This document shows positions 17,392-25,520 of a stretch of DNA of 37,277 nt, one piece after another. The stretch comes from an uncultured Lewinella sp. (GTDB lineage Bacteria; Bacteroidota; Bacteroidia; Chitinophagales; Saprospiraceae): NCBI GenBank assembly GCA_913056515.1, contig CAJXMP010000008.1:1-37277 (forward strand), read 5' to 3'. The notes below the pieces were generated by a model. It searched no databases. It saw only the letters and a program-made list of their open reading frames with translations, and had not been told where the DNA came from. The number at the start of each line of letters is the position of its first letter. Position 1 is the first letter of the stretch. The position numbers and the translations under genes are program-made.

Positions 17392-18234
17392 ATGCAGCAA
17401 GATCGTTTTTTTCTACCCAAAACCAGGTTGGATGCCATGCAGCAAAAAGGGTATTTTTTGTGGCCAATGGAAGTCCTAAAACAAGTCTTTCAAACCTTGA
17501 CGGAGGATAAGGGTCGACTAGTATTTCCATTCTTATTTTTATTGGGTTTAGCGGAGGTGGTGAGTATGTTTGGGTACTGGGCGGTATGGCTACTCAATGT
17601 TTTCCTTGATCCTTTTGTGGTTGCTTTCGTTTTGTTCCAATTGATGAACAAGCGCGTTCAACTTCAAACTGATTTCGCTGGATTAATCAAAGCTAGGTGG
17701 CAGGCACTACTTGGGATGAATGTATTGTATTATCTCATTCTTCTTGTAATAGCTTCTCCAATAATCTTTACATTATGGAATTATAATATTCTGGATCAAT
17801 TCGATCAAGAGGGTTTTGATATTAATGCAGCATTGGAGGCTTTGCCAGAGCATATTTCTATGATATTCTCCATTGTACTTTTTGCGATTTTATACTTGTT
17901 GATTAGTTTTTGGTGGAGCACCATTTTAGTGCTCTTCTTTGACTTAAGCCCAATGGAGGCCATACGAAAGAGTTTCTTATTGGTCAATAAGCGGTTGGGT
18001 CGTCAGATAAACATAGCCTTGTTTATTGGTCTAATTTTTCTACTGATACAAACCTTTATAGCGTCATTTATTGGATTGCCTTCATGGGCTCAAAAAGCTA
18101 TTGGTTTGGTTAGTATGGGCTTTTTGAATGTGTATATATACATCATGATATTTGAGACCTTTGCTCAAGCTTATTTTTATCTGCCAGTTGTGATTAAGCA
18201 AAAAGAGAAAGAAGAGCTTGGGAATCAAGATTAA
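17392..18234 (+). CDS. Multi-pass membrane protein of unknown function
   Basis: About 280 residues with five to six hydrophobic segments (for example VFPFLFLLGLAEVVSMFGYW, NVLYYLILLVIASPIIFTLW, ISMIFSIVLFAILYLLISFW, ALFIGLIFLLIQTFIASFIG). The frame is open from 17338, but 17338-17363 is the ppiD terminator, so the start is placed at Met 17392; Met 17434 or 17467 are also possible. The general pattern, with a MEAIRKSFLLVNKRLG loop before the fifth segment, resembles membrane proteins that carry a 'glycerophosphoryl diester phosphodiesterase membrane domain' or the BPSS1780 type, but no family is certain. The stop codon overlaps the stop of the convergent CNNM gene. Confidence 0.75.
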   Translation: MQQDRFFLPKTRLDAMQQKGYFLWPMEVLKQVFQTLTEDKGRLVFPFLFLLGLAEVVSMFGYWAVWLLNVFLDPFVVAFVLFQLMNKRVQLQTDFAGLIKARWQALLGMNVLYYLILLVIASPIIFTLWNYNILDQFDQEGFDINAALEALPEHISMIFSIVLFAILYLLISFWWSTILVLFFDLSPMEAIRKSFLLVNKRLGRQINIALFIGLIFLLIQTFIASFIGLPSWAQKAIGLVSMGFLNVYIYIMIFETFAQAYFYLPVVIKQKEKEELGNQD

Positions 18235-19520
18235 GCCTCAGGTGTATCTTCTTTACTATCTATTTGATCTTGCTCCTCCTTATTCAAGACTACTAAAAGG
18301 ATGGTTTCAATCTTGGTATTGGTTACAGCTTCGATAATGAATTTGTAATTTTCCAAGTAGATTTCACCGGCAGCTTCAGGAATATTCTCCGTGGTCATAA
18401 CTAAATACCCAGATAAGGTGTGGTAGTCTCCAGATGGGAAACTTAGTTCAGGGTATTTTTCTGTTATTTGATCTAATTCTAATCTTCCAGAGAATCGATA
18501 TGTAAATTCATCTAATTGCTCATTGATGTAATCTGGAGCATCGTGTTCATCTGCTATCTCTCCAAAGATTTCTTCTAAGATATCCTCTAAGGTGATAATT
18601 CCGGCTGTTCCTCCAAATTCGTCCACTACACAAGCTATGGAGATATTATTCTTGATGAATTGATTCATCAGTTGTCTAACGTGCATGGATTCAGGCACAT
18701 AGGGCAGCTTGTTACAAACTTTCCTAACGGTTTTGGGGCCAGTCATCATTTGTTGGTGATGGGTGTACCCTAAAATATTATCAATGTCGTCTTCATAAAT
18801 CAACACCCTAGAGTGTTTAGAGCTTTTGAATGCTTCAATGAGTTCAGGAATACTAGAGGAAATATCTAATCCTACTATTTCATTTCTAGGCACCATACAT
18901 TCACGAACTCTAACTTCTCGAAGATGTAATGCCTTTTCAAATAGTTCAGTGTCAATTTCCTCTTCTGCCTTTGTATTAGAGGATTTGATGAAGTTTTCAA
19001 GATCTAATCGAGTAAATACTTCTTGGTCATTCTCTAATTCTGCACCAAAGAATCGGGTTAGAATAATATTGGAGAAGCTGGTAATAATTCTTGCTGGAAG
19101 CACTAAAATGAACTCAATAAATTTGAGCGGAAAGGCTAAGGCCAGTAGGATTTTGTCCGAGTACAGTCTGAAAATACTCTTTGGTAGGAACTCCCCAAAT
19201 ATGAGCACGACTATAGTAATCACCAAGGTTGAACTTAATAATAGACCTAGATTTGAAAAGGGTATAAATTGTTGAAAGAAGGGTTCTAATTTTTCAGAAA
19301 GTAATTCAGAAAAAATAACCAAGGCTATGTTGTTTCCAACCAATAAGATTCCTAGAAATTGAGAGGGCTTAGAGAAAAAGCCATATACAATCCTTCCTTG
19401 ACGAGTACCGTTATTCCCGAGTAATTCTACCCTTAGCTTGTTCGCAGATAAGAATGCTATTTCTGAACCAGAAAAAAGACCTGAAAGAAGTAAGAAAATG
19501 GCGATGACTACGTAATCCAT
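18231..19520 (-). CDS. CNNM/CorC (HlyC-like) family transporter with CBS domains
   Basis: This 429-residue membrane protein has the CNNM order: a transmembrane DUF21 domain in the first about 180 residues (LLLSGLFSGSEIAFLSANKL, LGILLVGNNIALVIFSELL, LIFGEFLPKSIFRLYSDK), two CBS domains from about 200 to 330 (RVRECMVPRNEIVGLDI, KNNISIACVVDEFGGTAGII, TLEDILEEIFGEIADEHD), and a C-terminal CorC_HlyC domain (YRFSGRLELDQITEKYPE). Relatives move or sense Mg2+ or Co2+; GldE in gliding Bacteroidota belongs to the same family. The name 'hemolysin' often attached to this family is misleading. It lies 6 nt after lptC, an arrangement common in this phylum. Confidence 0.92.
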   Translation of the reverse strand: MDYVVIAIFLLLSGLFSGSEIAFLSANKLRVELLGNNGTRQGRIVYGFFSKPSQFLGILLVGNNIALVIFSELLSEKLEPFFQQFIPFSNLGLLLSSTLVITIVVLIFGEFLPKSIFRLYSDKILLALAFPLKFIEFILVLPARIITSFSNIILTRFFGAELENDQEVFTRLDLENFIKSSNTKAEEEIDTELFEKALHLREVRVRECMVPRNEIVGLDISSSIPELIEAFKSSKHSRVLIYEDDIDNILGYTHHQQMMTGPKTVRKVCNKLPYVPESMHVRQLMNQFIKNNISIACVVDEFGGTAGIITLEDILEEIFGEIADEHDAPDYINEQLDEFTYRFSGRLELDQITEKYPELSFPSGDYHTLSGYLVMTTENIPEAAGEIYLENYKFIIEAVTNTKIETILLVVLNKEEQDQIDSKEDTPEA

Positions 19521-19526
19521 ATCAAG

Positions 19527-20093
19527 TTATTGGGTTCTGCTATTATCAGAAGGTTCATCTTCCATTTTGATGAAAGCTTCTGGCGCATTCACCTTTAAAT
19601 ATGTGAAATTTTGATCAGATTCAAAACCATGGGCATAGATAGTTTCATTTGCTCGGGTAATTGTTACAAATCTATTGGTGTATAATTTTTCTGAGCTTTC
19701 GTCCCAAGTGAGTTCTTCTGTTTCGAATTGTTCTCTGTCCATGATATTCCAAACTACCGAATCACTCACTATTACTTTTTTCTCCTTGTCGTTTCTAATG
19801 GCATATTTTGATGTTAATACGCCTGTGATGTTTTGGTTTTGATCAAAAAACTCTACATAAATCCCTTCTGGGAAAATTTGATCACTGCTATTTTTCGCAC
19901 CTTCTTTTCTCCACATTACAGGACCGGAGAACCTTACCTTCACTACTGCGGAATCACTGTAAATGGTTGTAAAAGATTCAACCACTTCCATCTGAGCTTC
20001 TTCTTCAGAGAGGTATTCTTCTACTTCTTGCTTGGAGCAAGAATAGGTTATGAGTAGAAATGTAACTATATATAGAAAGCTAAACTGCTTCAA
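19527..20093 (-). CDS. lptC: LPS export ABC transporter periplasmic protein LptC
   Basis: The 188-residue lipoprotein-like protein starts with a signal sequence and lipobox ending at C19 (LLITYSCSK). The mature part is beta-rich with the LptC layout: EGIYVEFFDQNQNITGVLTS, YAIRNDKEKKVIVSDSVVW, then ELTWDESSEKLYTNRFVTIT and the YAHGFESDQNFTYLKV ending. LptC passes lipopolysaccharide from LptB2FG to LptA. Classical LptC is membrane-anchored, whereas Bacteroidota versions are often lipoproteins, as here. It overlaps the upstream transporter gene by 14 nt and precedes the CNNM gene by 6 nt, so all three are one operon. No other lpt gene is in the window. Confidence 0.9.
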   Translation of the reverse strand: MKQFSFLYIVTFLLITYSCSKQEVEEYLSEEEAQMEVVESFTTIYSDSAVVKVRFSGPVMWRKEGAKNSSDQIFPEGIYVEFFDQNQNITGVLTSKYAIRNDKEKKVIVSDSVVWNIMDREQFETEELTWDESSEKLYTNRFVTITRANETIYAHGFESDQNFTYLKVNAPEAFIKMEDEPSDNSRTQ

Positions 20094-20961
20094 GGTTTTT
20101 AGTTTTTTTACGTGTCAAAAATACACCGAAAAGTATTAAAGTCATACCCGCTGCGTGGATTAGAGATATTTTTTCACCATCTAAAAAGCCCCACATTAAG
20201 GCTACAATTGGAATGAGGTAACTGACCATGGATGCAAAAACAGCATCTCTAATTTGTACTAAATGAAAGAATAAAACTGAAGCCGCTACCGTACCTCCAA
20301 GCGATAACACACCAACATAAGCTAGGCCTTCAAGTCCATTACTTTGTTTTAACGGAATCCATACTTGTTCATTGCATAGGATAGCAATTCCTAGTGGTAA
20401 TAAAAAAGTGAATGCTGATGTACTGATGTCAAAACTAGATTTATTGGGTAGTTTACTGCCAACAGTATTGGAGCTTAAAGCGTAAAACAAACAAGCTAAT
20501 ACGACCAAAGCAGTAAAGCCGAGTGTTTGCAAATCAAATTGAGCTTGTTCATTACCTAAAGCCATCAATAATAAGGCTCCTGATAAACCAACGATGACAC
20601 CAATTACTTGATTTCTATTAATAGATTTACTAAAGAATAGAATACCTGTAATAAGCGTGAATAGTGGCGTTAAAGAACTTAGTATGCCAGTTAGAGAGCT
20701 ATTGAGCTTGGTTTGTGCGAAAGCAAAAAGAAGTGCAGGAAATCCTGAGCCAAGTAGGCCTACTATCAAGTAATATTTCCAGTTTTGCCAGACTATTTTT
20801 TTGAAATTCTTAATGAAGAAGGGTAAAAAGAATAAGCTAGAAATCAATATTCTCAGACCTGCAAGTTCCATCGGCTCAAACACTACAAGCGCCTTTTTCA
20901 TTAAGATATAAGAGCTTCCCCACACTAAGGCTAACACTATTAATATTGACCAACTTTTCAT
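20080..20961 (-). CDS. EamA/DMT-superfamily membrane transporter
   Basis: The 293 residues form ten hydrophobic segments in two five-helix EamA repeats, typical of drug/metabolite transporters. Repeat 1 begins MKSWSILIVLALVWGSSYIL with the conserved WGSSY; the junction has the typical NSSLTGILSSLTPLFTLITG; repeat 2 contains LSLGGTVAASVLFFHLVQ and YLIPIVALMWGFLDGEKIS, then the final helix AAGMTLILFGVFLTRKK with a positive tail. The substrate cannot be read from sequence. It is the first gene of the DMT-lptC-CNNM operon. Confidence 0.93.
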   Translation of the reverse strand: MKSWSILIVLALVWGSSYILMKKALVVFEPMELAGLRILISSLFFLPFFIKNFKKIVWQNWKYYLIVGLLGSGFPALLFAFAQTKLNSSLTGILSSLTPLFTLITGILFFSKSINRNQVIGVIVGLSGALLLMALGNEQAQFDLQTLGFTALVVLACLFYALSSNTVGSKLPNKSSFDISTSAFTFLLPLGIAILCNEQVWIPLKQSNGLEGLAYVGVLSLGGTVAASVLFFHLVQIRDAVFASMVSYLIPIVALMWGFLDGEKISLIHAAGMTLILFGVFLTRKKTKNLEAV

Positions 20962-21035
20962 CTACGCTAATTTGGCTACAAATATAGCTTCTTGTTTGGA
21001 TAATAGCTGTTGCTAAAGAACTTGGTATAAATATT

Positions 21036-21043
21036 TATTTTTG
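21036..21043 (+). promoter_or_regulatory. Bacteroidota -7 box directly before the YkgJ-like gene
   Basis: TATTTTTG fits TAnnTTTG and ends only 4 nt before the ATG at 21048. No good TTTG box lies at the right distance upstream (GTTG at 21009-21012 is 23 nt away). If used, the transcript would be nearly leaderless. Confidence 0.4.
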
Positions 21044-21047
21044 GCTT

Positions 21048-21530
21048 ATGGATAGAAGTTTGTTAAAAGAAAAGGCCAAACAGGCAAAAAAGTCTAATAA
21101 GAAATTGATTCAACGTTTGTCCAAAATGAATGGCAGGGCGGTGGATCAAGAGGTGCATGTGCTCCATGAAGAAGTATTTGAGGAATTGGATTGCTTGACT
21201 TGTGCCAATTGTTGTAAAACTACCTCTCCTTTATTCCGGACAAAAGATATCGAAAGATTATCCGCTCATTTGAATATGAAGCCAGGAGATTTTGTACAGC
21301 AATACCTCAAACTGGATGAGGAAGAAGATTATGTATTTCAATCGGCCCCTTGTCCTTTTTTAGGAGCGGATAATTATTGTTCAGTGTATGAGGCTAGACC
21401 CAGAGCGTGCAGAGAATACCCACATACTGACCGTAAACAATTTCAATCTATCCTGAATCTAAGTCTCTCAAATACTGCTATTTGTCCTGCTGTGTTTGAA
21501 ATCTTTGAGCGACTCAAACAAAAGATTTAA
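21048..21530 (+). CDS. YkgJ family cysteine-cluster protein
   Basis: The protein has 160 residues: a basic N-terminal helix (MDRSLLKEKAKQAKKSNKKL) and then the YkgJ cysteine pattern: C49, C52, C55, C56 (CLTCANCCKTTSP), C102 (APCPFLGADNYCSVYEARPR with C111), C121 (ACREYPHTD) and C146. The CxxCxxCC...PCPFL...CxxYxxRPxxCRxYP arrangement is diagnostic and is expected to bind an Fe-S or zinc cluster. The cellular role is unknown. It is a second member of the superfamily in this window (see 14425-15012). It faces away from the DMT-lptC operon, with an 86-nt divergent intergenic region. Confidence 0.9.
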   Translation: MDRSLLKEKAKQAKKSNKKLIQRLSKMNGRAVDQEVHVLHEEVFEELDCLTCANCCKTTSPLFRTKDIERLSAHLNMKPGDFVQQYLKLDEEEDYVFQSAPCPFLGADNYCSVYEARPRACREYPHTDRKQFQSILNLSLSNTAICPAVFEIFERLKQKI

Positions 21531-21617
21531 TTTTTGTGACCAAATCGATATTATTTCATTAATTGCCATTCATAATTATTAACTTTGTTAGCAATTCATC
21601 ACTAAAAATCTGTTATC

Positions 21618-22562
21618 GTGTTGCCACTACTTAAAGAAGTCAAATTGTTCTCTGGAACTTCATCCAAGTATTTATCTGAAAAAATTGCTGATTTTTATGG
21701 TGCCCCTTTGGGTAATTTAGAGATTAAGCGATTCAGTGACGGTGAAATGCAGCCGGTTATTCAAGAGTCTGTTCGAGGCGCTTATGTCTTTTTTATTCAG
21801 TCTACTATACCGCCTTCTGAAAATATAATGGAGTTGCTATTGTCTATTGACGCAGCTAAGCGTGCTTCTGCAGGTCATATCACTGCTGTTATACCTTACT
21901 TTGGTTATGCAAGACAGGATAGAAAGGATAAACCTAGAGTGCCTATTTCTGCTAAATTATTAGCCAACGTTATTCAGGCTTCTGGTGCCAATCGTATTAT
22001 GACTATGGATTTGCATGCAGATCAGATTCAAGGATTCTTTGACATGCCTGTAGATCACTTGAAAAGTGAAGCTATTTATATCCCTTTCTTAGAAGGGAAA
22101 GATTTAAGCAACGTGACATTTGCCTCTCCGGACGTTGGTGGCGTGAAGCGTGCTAGAACCTACAGTAAACATTTTGATCGCCCATTAGTAATCTGTGATA
22201 AATACAGAGAGAAAGCAAATGAGGTTGCAGGTATGACGGTAATTGGTGATGTGAAAGGTGCGCATGTGATATTAGTAGATGATATGGTAGACACTGCAGG
22301 TACTTTATGTAGAGCGGCTAAAGCACTTATTGATGCTGGCGCAGAGAAGGTTAGTGCTATGTGTACTCATCCTGTACTTTCTGGTAAAGCATATGATAAT
22401 CTCAATGCATCTGTACTAGAGGAGCTGGTTGTTTGTGATACTATTCCATTAAAACAAGAGTCTGATAAGATCAAGGTGCTATCTACTGCGAAACTATTTG
22501 CAAGAGCTATTCGAAATATGCATGAACACCGATCTATTTCTGCCCTTTTCGTTGAAGGTTGA
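21618..22562 (+). CDS. prs: Ribose-phosphate pyrophosphokinase (PRPP synthetase)
   Basis: This enzyme makes PRPP from ribose 5-phosphate and ATP for purine, pyrimidine, NAD, His and Trp synthesis. The 314 residues fit class I Prs. Visible: the ATP-binding region YFGYARQDRKDKPRVPISA, the catalytic segment MDLHADQIQGFFDMPVDHL, and the PRPP-binding loop VDDMVDTAGTL near residues 220-230. The start is a GTG at 21618, since no ATG precedes the conserved LFSGTSSKYLSEKIA region. A TAnnTTTG box (TAACTTTG, 21580-21587) lies 30 nt upstream. The usual neighbour rplY (L25) follows after 111 nt. Confidence 0.97.
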   Translation: MLPLLKEVKLFSGTSSKYLSEKIADFYGAPLGNLEIKRFSDGEMQPVIQESVRGAYVFFIQSTIPPSENIMELLLSIDAAKRASAGHITAVIPYFGYARQDRKDKPRVPISAKLLANVIQASGANRIMTMDLHADQIQGFFDMPVDHLKSEAIYIPFLEGKDLSNVTFASPDVGGVKRARTYSKHFDRPLVICDKYREKANEVAGMTVIGDVKGAHVILVDDMVDTAGTLCRAAKALIDAGAEKVSAMCTHPVLSGKAYDNLNASVLEELVVCDTIPLKQESDKIKVLSTAKLFARAIRNMHEHRSISALFVEG

Positions 22563-22673
22563 TAAATAAATATTTAGCAAAGTGATTTTTTTGCGTAGTG
22601 GTGTTTTTTTTATTGAAAAATAATTATCTTTGCGTGCCTAATTAAGGAAAGAATAGAATAAAAAGTATAAATC

Positions 22674-23279
22674 ATGAATACGGTAGCTATATCAGGAGAA
22701 TTAAGATCTGAGTTAGGAAAGAAGCACTCAAAAGCTGCAAGAAATGAGGGAAAAATCCCTTGTGTGATGTATGGTGGTGAGCAAAATATCCATTTCACAG
22801 TAACACCAAACGATATTAAGAGTATGGTATATACTGCTGATTTTAAATTGGCAGATGTTACAGTTGATGGTAATACTTACAAAGCTATCTTGAAGTCATA
22901 TACAATGCACCCTGTTACAGATGAATTGACGCATATCGACTTTCTTCAGTTGGTTGATGGACAGCCAGTTAAGGTTGATATTCCTGTGCGTTTCAAAGGA
23001 GAATCTCCAGGGGTAAAACTAGGTGGTAAGTTGATGCAATCTCTAAGAAGAGTAACAGTAAAAACATTACCAGAGCACCTAGTAGACGAGTTATTCCTTG
23101 ATGTTTCAGAATTGGAATTAGGAAATGCTGTGCGTGTAAGAGAAATTGAAGCACCTGACACCATTCAAATCATGAATGATGGAGCAATTCCAGTTGCGAT
23201 TGTAGAAGTACCACGTTCTCTTCGTTCAGCTGCTTCAGCTGCTGCGAAAGAAGAAGTAGGAGAAGCAGCAGCAGAATAA
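22674..23279 (+). CDS. rplY: 50S ribosomal protein L25/general stress protein Ctc
   Basis: This L25 form of 201 residues has the N-terminal 5S-rRNA-binding domain (VAISGELRSELGKKHSKAAR, NEGKIPCVMYGGEQNIHFTV, HPVTDELTHIDFLQLVDGQP) and the longer Ctc/TL5 C-terminal domain (KVDIPVRFKGESPGVKLGGK, RVTVKTLPEHLVDELFLDVS) with an Ala/Glu-rich tail. It binds 5S rRNA at the central protuberance. The prs-rplY order is widespread. A TAnnTTTG-like box (TATCTTTG, 22625-22632) upstream suggests its own promoter. A strong hairpin terminator lies at 23304-23337. Confidence 0.95.
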   Translation: MNTVAISGELRSELGKKHSKAARNEGKIPCVMYGGEQNIHFTVTPNDIKSMVYTADFKLADVTVDGNTYKAILKSYTMHPVTDELTHIDFLQLVDGQPVKVDIPVRFKGESPGVKLGGKLMQSLRRVTVKTLPEHLVDELFLDVSELELGNAVRVREIEAPDTIQIMNDGAIPVAIVEVPRSLRSAASAAAKEEVGEAAAE

Positions 23280-23303
23280 TTTACTTTTACGTAACTTGTC
23301 AAC

Positions 23304-23337
23304 AAGGCATAGGGTTCGCCCTATGCCTTGTTTTGTT
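23304..23337 (+). terminator. Terminator after rplY
   Basis: The stem aaggcataggg/ccctatgcctt with loop ttcg is followed by a T-rich tract. The stem is perfect and GC-rich. It also argues against a nitrilase start at 23328, which would lie inside it. Confidence 0.92.
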
Positions 23338-23354
23338 TTAAGCCATTATCATTT

Positions 23355-24122
23355 ATGAAAATTGCATTAGTACAAATTCCACTCGTTTGGGAATCTCCAG
23401 CGGACAACCGCCAGGCTATTGAGCAATACTTGGATAATCATGATTTAACTCAAATTGATTTAGTATTACTTCCCGAAACATTCACAACAGGATTTTCTAT
23501 GTTGGCTACTCATCTAGCTGAGTCCATGGAAGGGGAAACAGTTGCCTGGATGAAAAGACAAGCTCAGAAGTATCAGGTTCTTTTGGCAGGAAGTATAATG
23601 GTCCAAGAAAATGGACATACCTACAATAGATTTATAGTAGTCCATGCAGACCGTCTGCTATGCACTTACGATAAACGTCATTTATTTGGATTAGGGGCGG
23701 AACAAGAATTGATTACAGCAGGAGCAGAAAGGAAAAGTTTTACCTACAACGATTGGACAATCAATCTTCAAATTTGTTATGATTTACGTTTTCCAGTTTG
23801 GCTGAGAAACACCGATGAAACGGACTTGATTTTGTTGGTTGCTAATTGGCCTGCTCCACGGATTCAAGCCTGGCGATCCTTGTTAGTTGCCAGAGCAATA
23901 GAAAATCAATGCTATGTGGTAGGTTTGAATCGAACTGGGGAGGATGGAAATAAACTTCAATATACCGGTGACTCCTTAGTAGTTGACCCTACAGGAAAGA
24001 TACTTTTAGATGCAGGTCAATCAGAGGGTGTAGTTGATGTAGAACTAGACTTAGACTTTTTGAAAGCTTTTAGGCATAAATTCCCTTTTTTGAATGATAG
24101 AGATGCTTTCATAATAAAATAA
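23355..24122 (+). CDS. Carbon-nitrogen hydrolase, omega-amidase (YafV/NIT2)-like
   Basis: The 255 residues (from Met 23355, MKIALVQIPLVWESP) have the nitrilase triad E41 (LLPETFTTGFSM), K107 (CTYDKRHLFG) and C141 (LQICYDLRFPVWLR). The motifs ICYDLRFPVWLR and LLVARAIENQCYVVGLNRTG, together with the size, fit the omega-amidase/YafV branch, which hydrolyses alpha-ketoglutaramate or alpha-ketosuccinamate to keto acids and ammonia. That subgroup call is an inference from motif context. An earlier in-frame Met (23328) lies within the rplY terminator and is not used. A weak terminator (24124-24155) follows. Confidence 0.9.
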   Translation: MKIALVQIPLVWESPADNRQAIEQYLDNHDLTQIDLVLLPETFTTGFSMLATHLAESMEGETVAWMKRQAQKYQVLLAGSIMVQENGHTYNRFIVVHADRLLCTYDKRHLFGLGAEQELITAGAERKSFTYNDWTINLQICYDLRFPVWLRNTDETDLILLVANWPAPRIQAWRSLLVARAIENQCYVVGLNRTGEDGNKLQYTGDSLVVDPTGKILLDAGQSEGVVDVELDLDFLKAFRHKFPFLNDRDAFIIK

Positions 24123-24123
24123 A

Positions 24124-24158
24124 AAAAGAGGCGACCAAAGTGGCCTCCTCCTTTTATC
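24124..24158 (+). terminator. Weak terminator after the nitrilase gene
   Basis: A run of A is followed by gaggc...gcctc with an inner cca/tgg pairing, then a T-containing tract. It is imperfect; support is moderate. Confidence 0.5.
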
Positions 24159-24249
24159 CTTTAACTAATCTATAATTACTTACGATTTATTGAATCAAAA
24201 AGTTGCCCTAAGGCTCCACATTTTAAAACAAATGACATTTTTTTTAACT

Positions 24250-24282
24250 TTTGTCAAATAGCTTTCAATGTTAATACGTTTG
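24250..24282 (+). promoter_or_regulatory. Bacteroidota promoter of the NlpC/P60 lipoprotein gene
   Basis: TTTG (24250-24253), a 21-nt spacer and TACGTTTG (24275-24282) match the Bacteroidota promoter consensus. The ATG at 24318 is 35 nt downstream. Confidence 0.7.
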
Positions 24283-24317
24283 AATGATTAATATATGAAA
24301 AACCATTAACCAAAGTT

Positions 24318-24845
24318 ATGCGAAACCACTTATCTATAGCCATCCTTTCTTGTTTGTTATGCTCTTCCTGTATTCTATTTAAGCCAGCGTCCAGTGTGAC
24401 TACTACAGAGACTCGTCCTTCTAAATCCAAATCTAAATCTAGTTCTTCAGGTAGTTATAGTGAAGTTCTGCAGATAGCAGAAAGTTTAAAAGGAGTACCC
24501 TATAAATATGGTGGAACCACCAAGCGCGGATTCGATTGTTCAGGATTCACCTCCTATGTATACAAGCGCAATGCTATCGAAATACCGCGAACAAGTCGTG
24601 CTCAAGAGGATTATATGGATCGAGTGTCCATTAAGCAACTTCAAGCAGGTGACTTTGTTTTCTTTAGGCCTAATAAAGTTGGAAAGGTGTTTCATGTGGC
24701 CTTGGTGGTGAATAATGATCGAACAGGGCTGACTGTAATCCATGCCACCTCTTCAAGAGGCGTTGTAAAAGAAAATATTAGTCAATCTTCTTACTGGACC
24801 AAAAAATACTGGACAGGTGGACGACTTCCTAAGAGTGCATTTTAA
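24318..24845 (+). CDS. NlpC/P60 (C40) peptidoglycan endopeptidase lipoprotein
   Basis: The 175 residues begin with a lipoprotein signal (MRNHLSIAILSCLLCSSC; C18 the most likely lipidated residue, C15 possible), then a Ser/Lys-rich linker (about residues 34-47), and one NlpC/P60 domain. Catalytic residues are C74 (RGFDCSGFTSYVYK), H126 (KVFHVALVVN) and H142 (TVIHATSSRGVV), as in cell-wall dipeptidyl/DL-endopeptidases such as Spr/MepS. The protein should act at the outer-membrane inner face or the periplasmic side and cut peptide stems during growth. The domain is complete. It has its own promoter upstream and lies 72 nt before adk. Confidence 0.92.
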   Translation: MRNHLSIAILSCLLCSSCILFKPASSVTTTETRPSKSKSKSSSSGSYSEVLQIAESLKGVPYKYGGTTKRGFDCSGFTSYVYKRNAIEIPRTSRAQEDYMDRVSIKQLQAGDFVFFRPNKVGKVFHVALVVNNDRTGLTVIHATSSRGVVKENISQSSYWTKKYWTGGRLPKSAF

Positions 24846-24886
24846 GATTTGCTAGACAGATAATTTTTATAGAAGCTTGATTTATG

Positions 24887-24894
24887 TATTTTTG
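24887..24894 (+). promoter_or_regulatory. Possible -7 box before adk
   Basis: TATTTTTG matches TAnnTTTG and lies 23 nt before the adk ATG. No clear -33 box is at 19-21 nt, so this is a partial match. Confidence 0.4.
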
Positions 24895-24917
24895 TTGTCT
24901 CAAATCAGCGCATACAT

Positions 24918-25490
24918 ATGATCAATTTAATTTTATTTGGCCCTCCAGGATCAGGGAAAGGAACTCAAGCTAAGAAACTTGTAGATAAGTATAATTTATT
25001 GCACATCTCTACTGGTGATCTTTTCCGTTATGAAATGGGGAACGATACTCCTTTAGGTAAAGAGGCAAAAAGCTATATTGAAAAAGGGGCATTAGTGCCA
25101 GATTCAGTTACGGTCGGTATGCTAAAAAATAAAGTTGATGCCAATCCTGATGTGGCTGGATACATCTTCGATGGCTTTCCGAGAACTATAGCACAAGCGG
25201 AAGCATTGAATGCACTTTTGGAAGAAAAAGAACAGACTATTAGTCGCTTGTTAGCACTGAAAGTAGAGGATGAAGAAATCATCAAGCGTATTTTAGAGCG
25301 CGGCAAAACCTCTGGACGATCAGACGACAATGATCGTTCTATTATTCAAAATCGTATCGACGTTTACAATCAAGAAACCAGTCCAGTTTTTGACTTTTAT
25401 GCACAATTCAATAAGTCTATTTCTATTGAGGGCATGGGAGACATCGATACCATCTTTGATAGGTTAGATAAAGAGGTGTCTTCTATATAG
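24918..25490 (+). CDS. adk: Adenylate kinase
   Basis: Adenylate kinase interconverts ATP + AMP and 2 ADP. The 190 residues have the P-loop GPPGSGKGTQA (residues 8-18), the AMP-binding HISTGDLFRYEM region, GYIFDGFPRTIAQAE, and RSDDNDRSIIQNRIDVY. The LID is short, lacking the zinc/long insertion of the 214-residue E. coli form, so this is the short-LID type often seen in Bacteroidota and in cytosolic eukaryotic AK1. It heads a five-gene run adk-obg-phosphotransferase-RapZ-like-elaA with spacings of 30, 2, -8 and 6 nt. Confidence 0.97.
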   Translation: MINLILFGPPGSGKGTQAKKLVDKYNLLHISTGDLFRYEMGNDTPLGKEAKSYIEKGALVPDSVTVGMLKNKVDANPDVAGYIFDGFPRTIAQAEALNALLEEKEQTISRLLALKVEDEEIIKRILERGKTSGRSDDNDRSIIQNRIDVYNQETSPVFDFYAQFNKSISIEGMGDIDTIFDRLDKEVSSI

Positions 25491-25520
25491 GACAGCAATC
25501 AAGTAATAAGAGCGGAAGAT

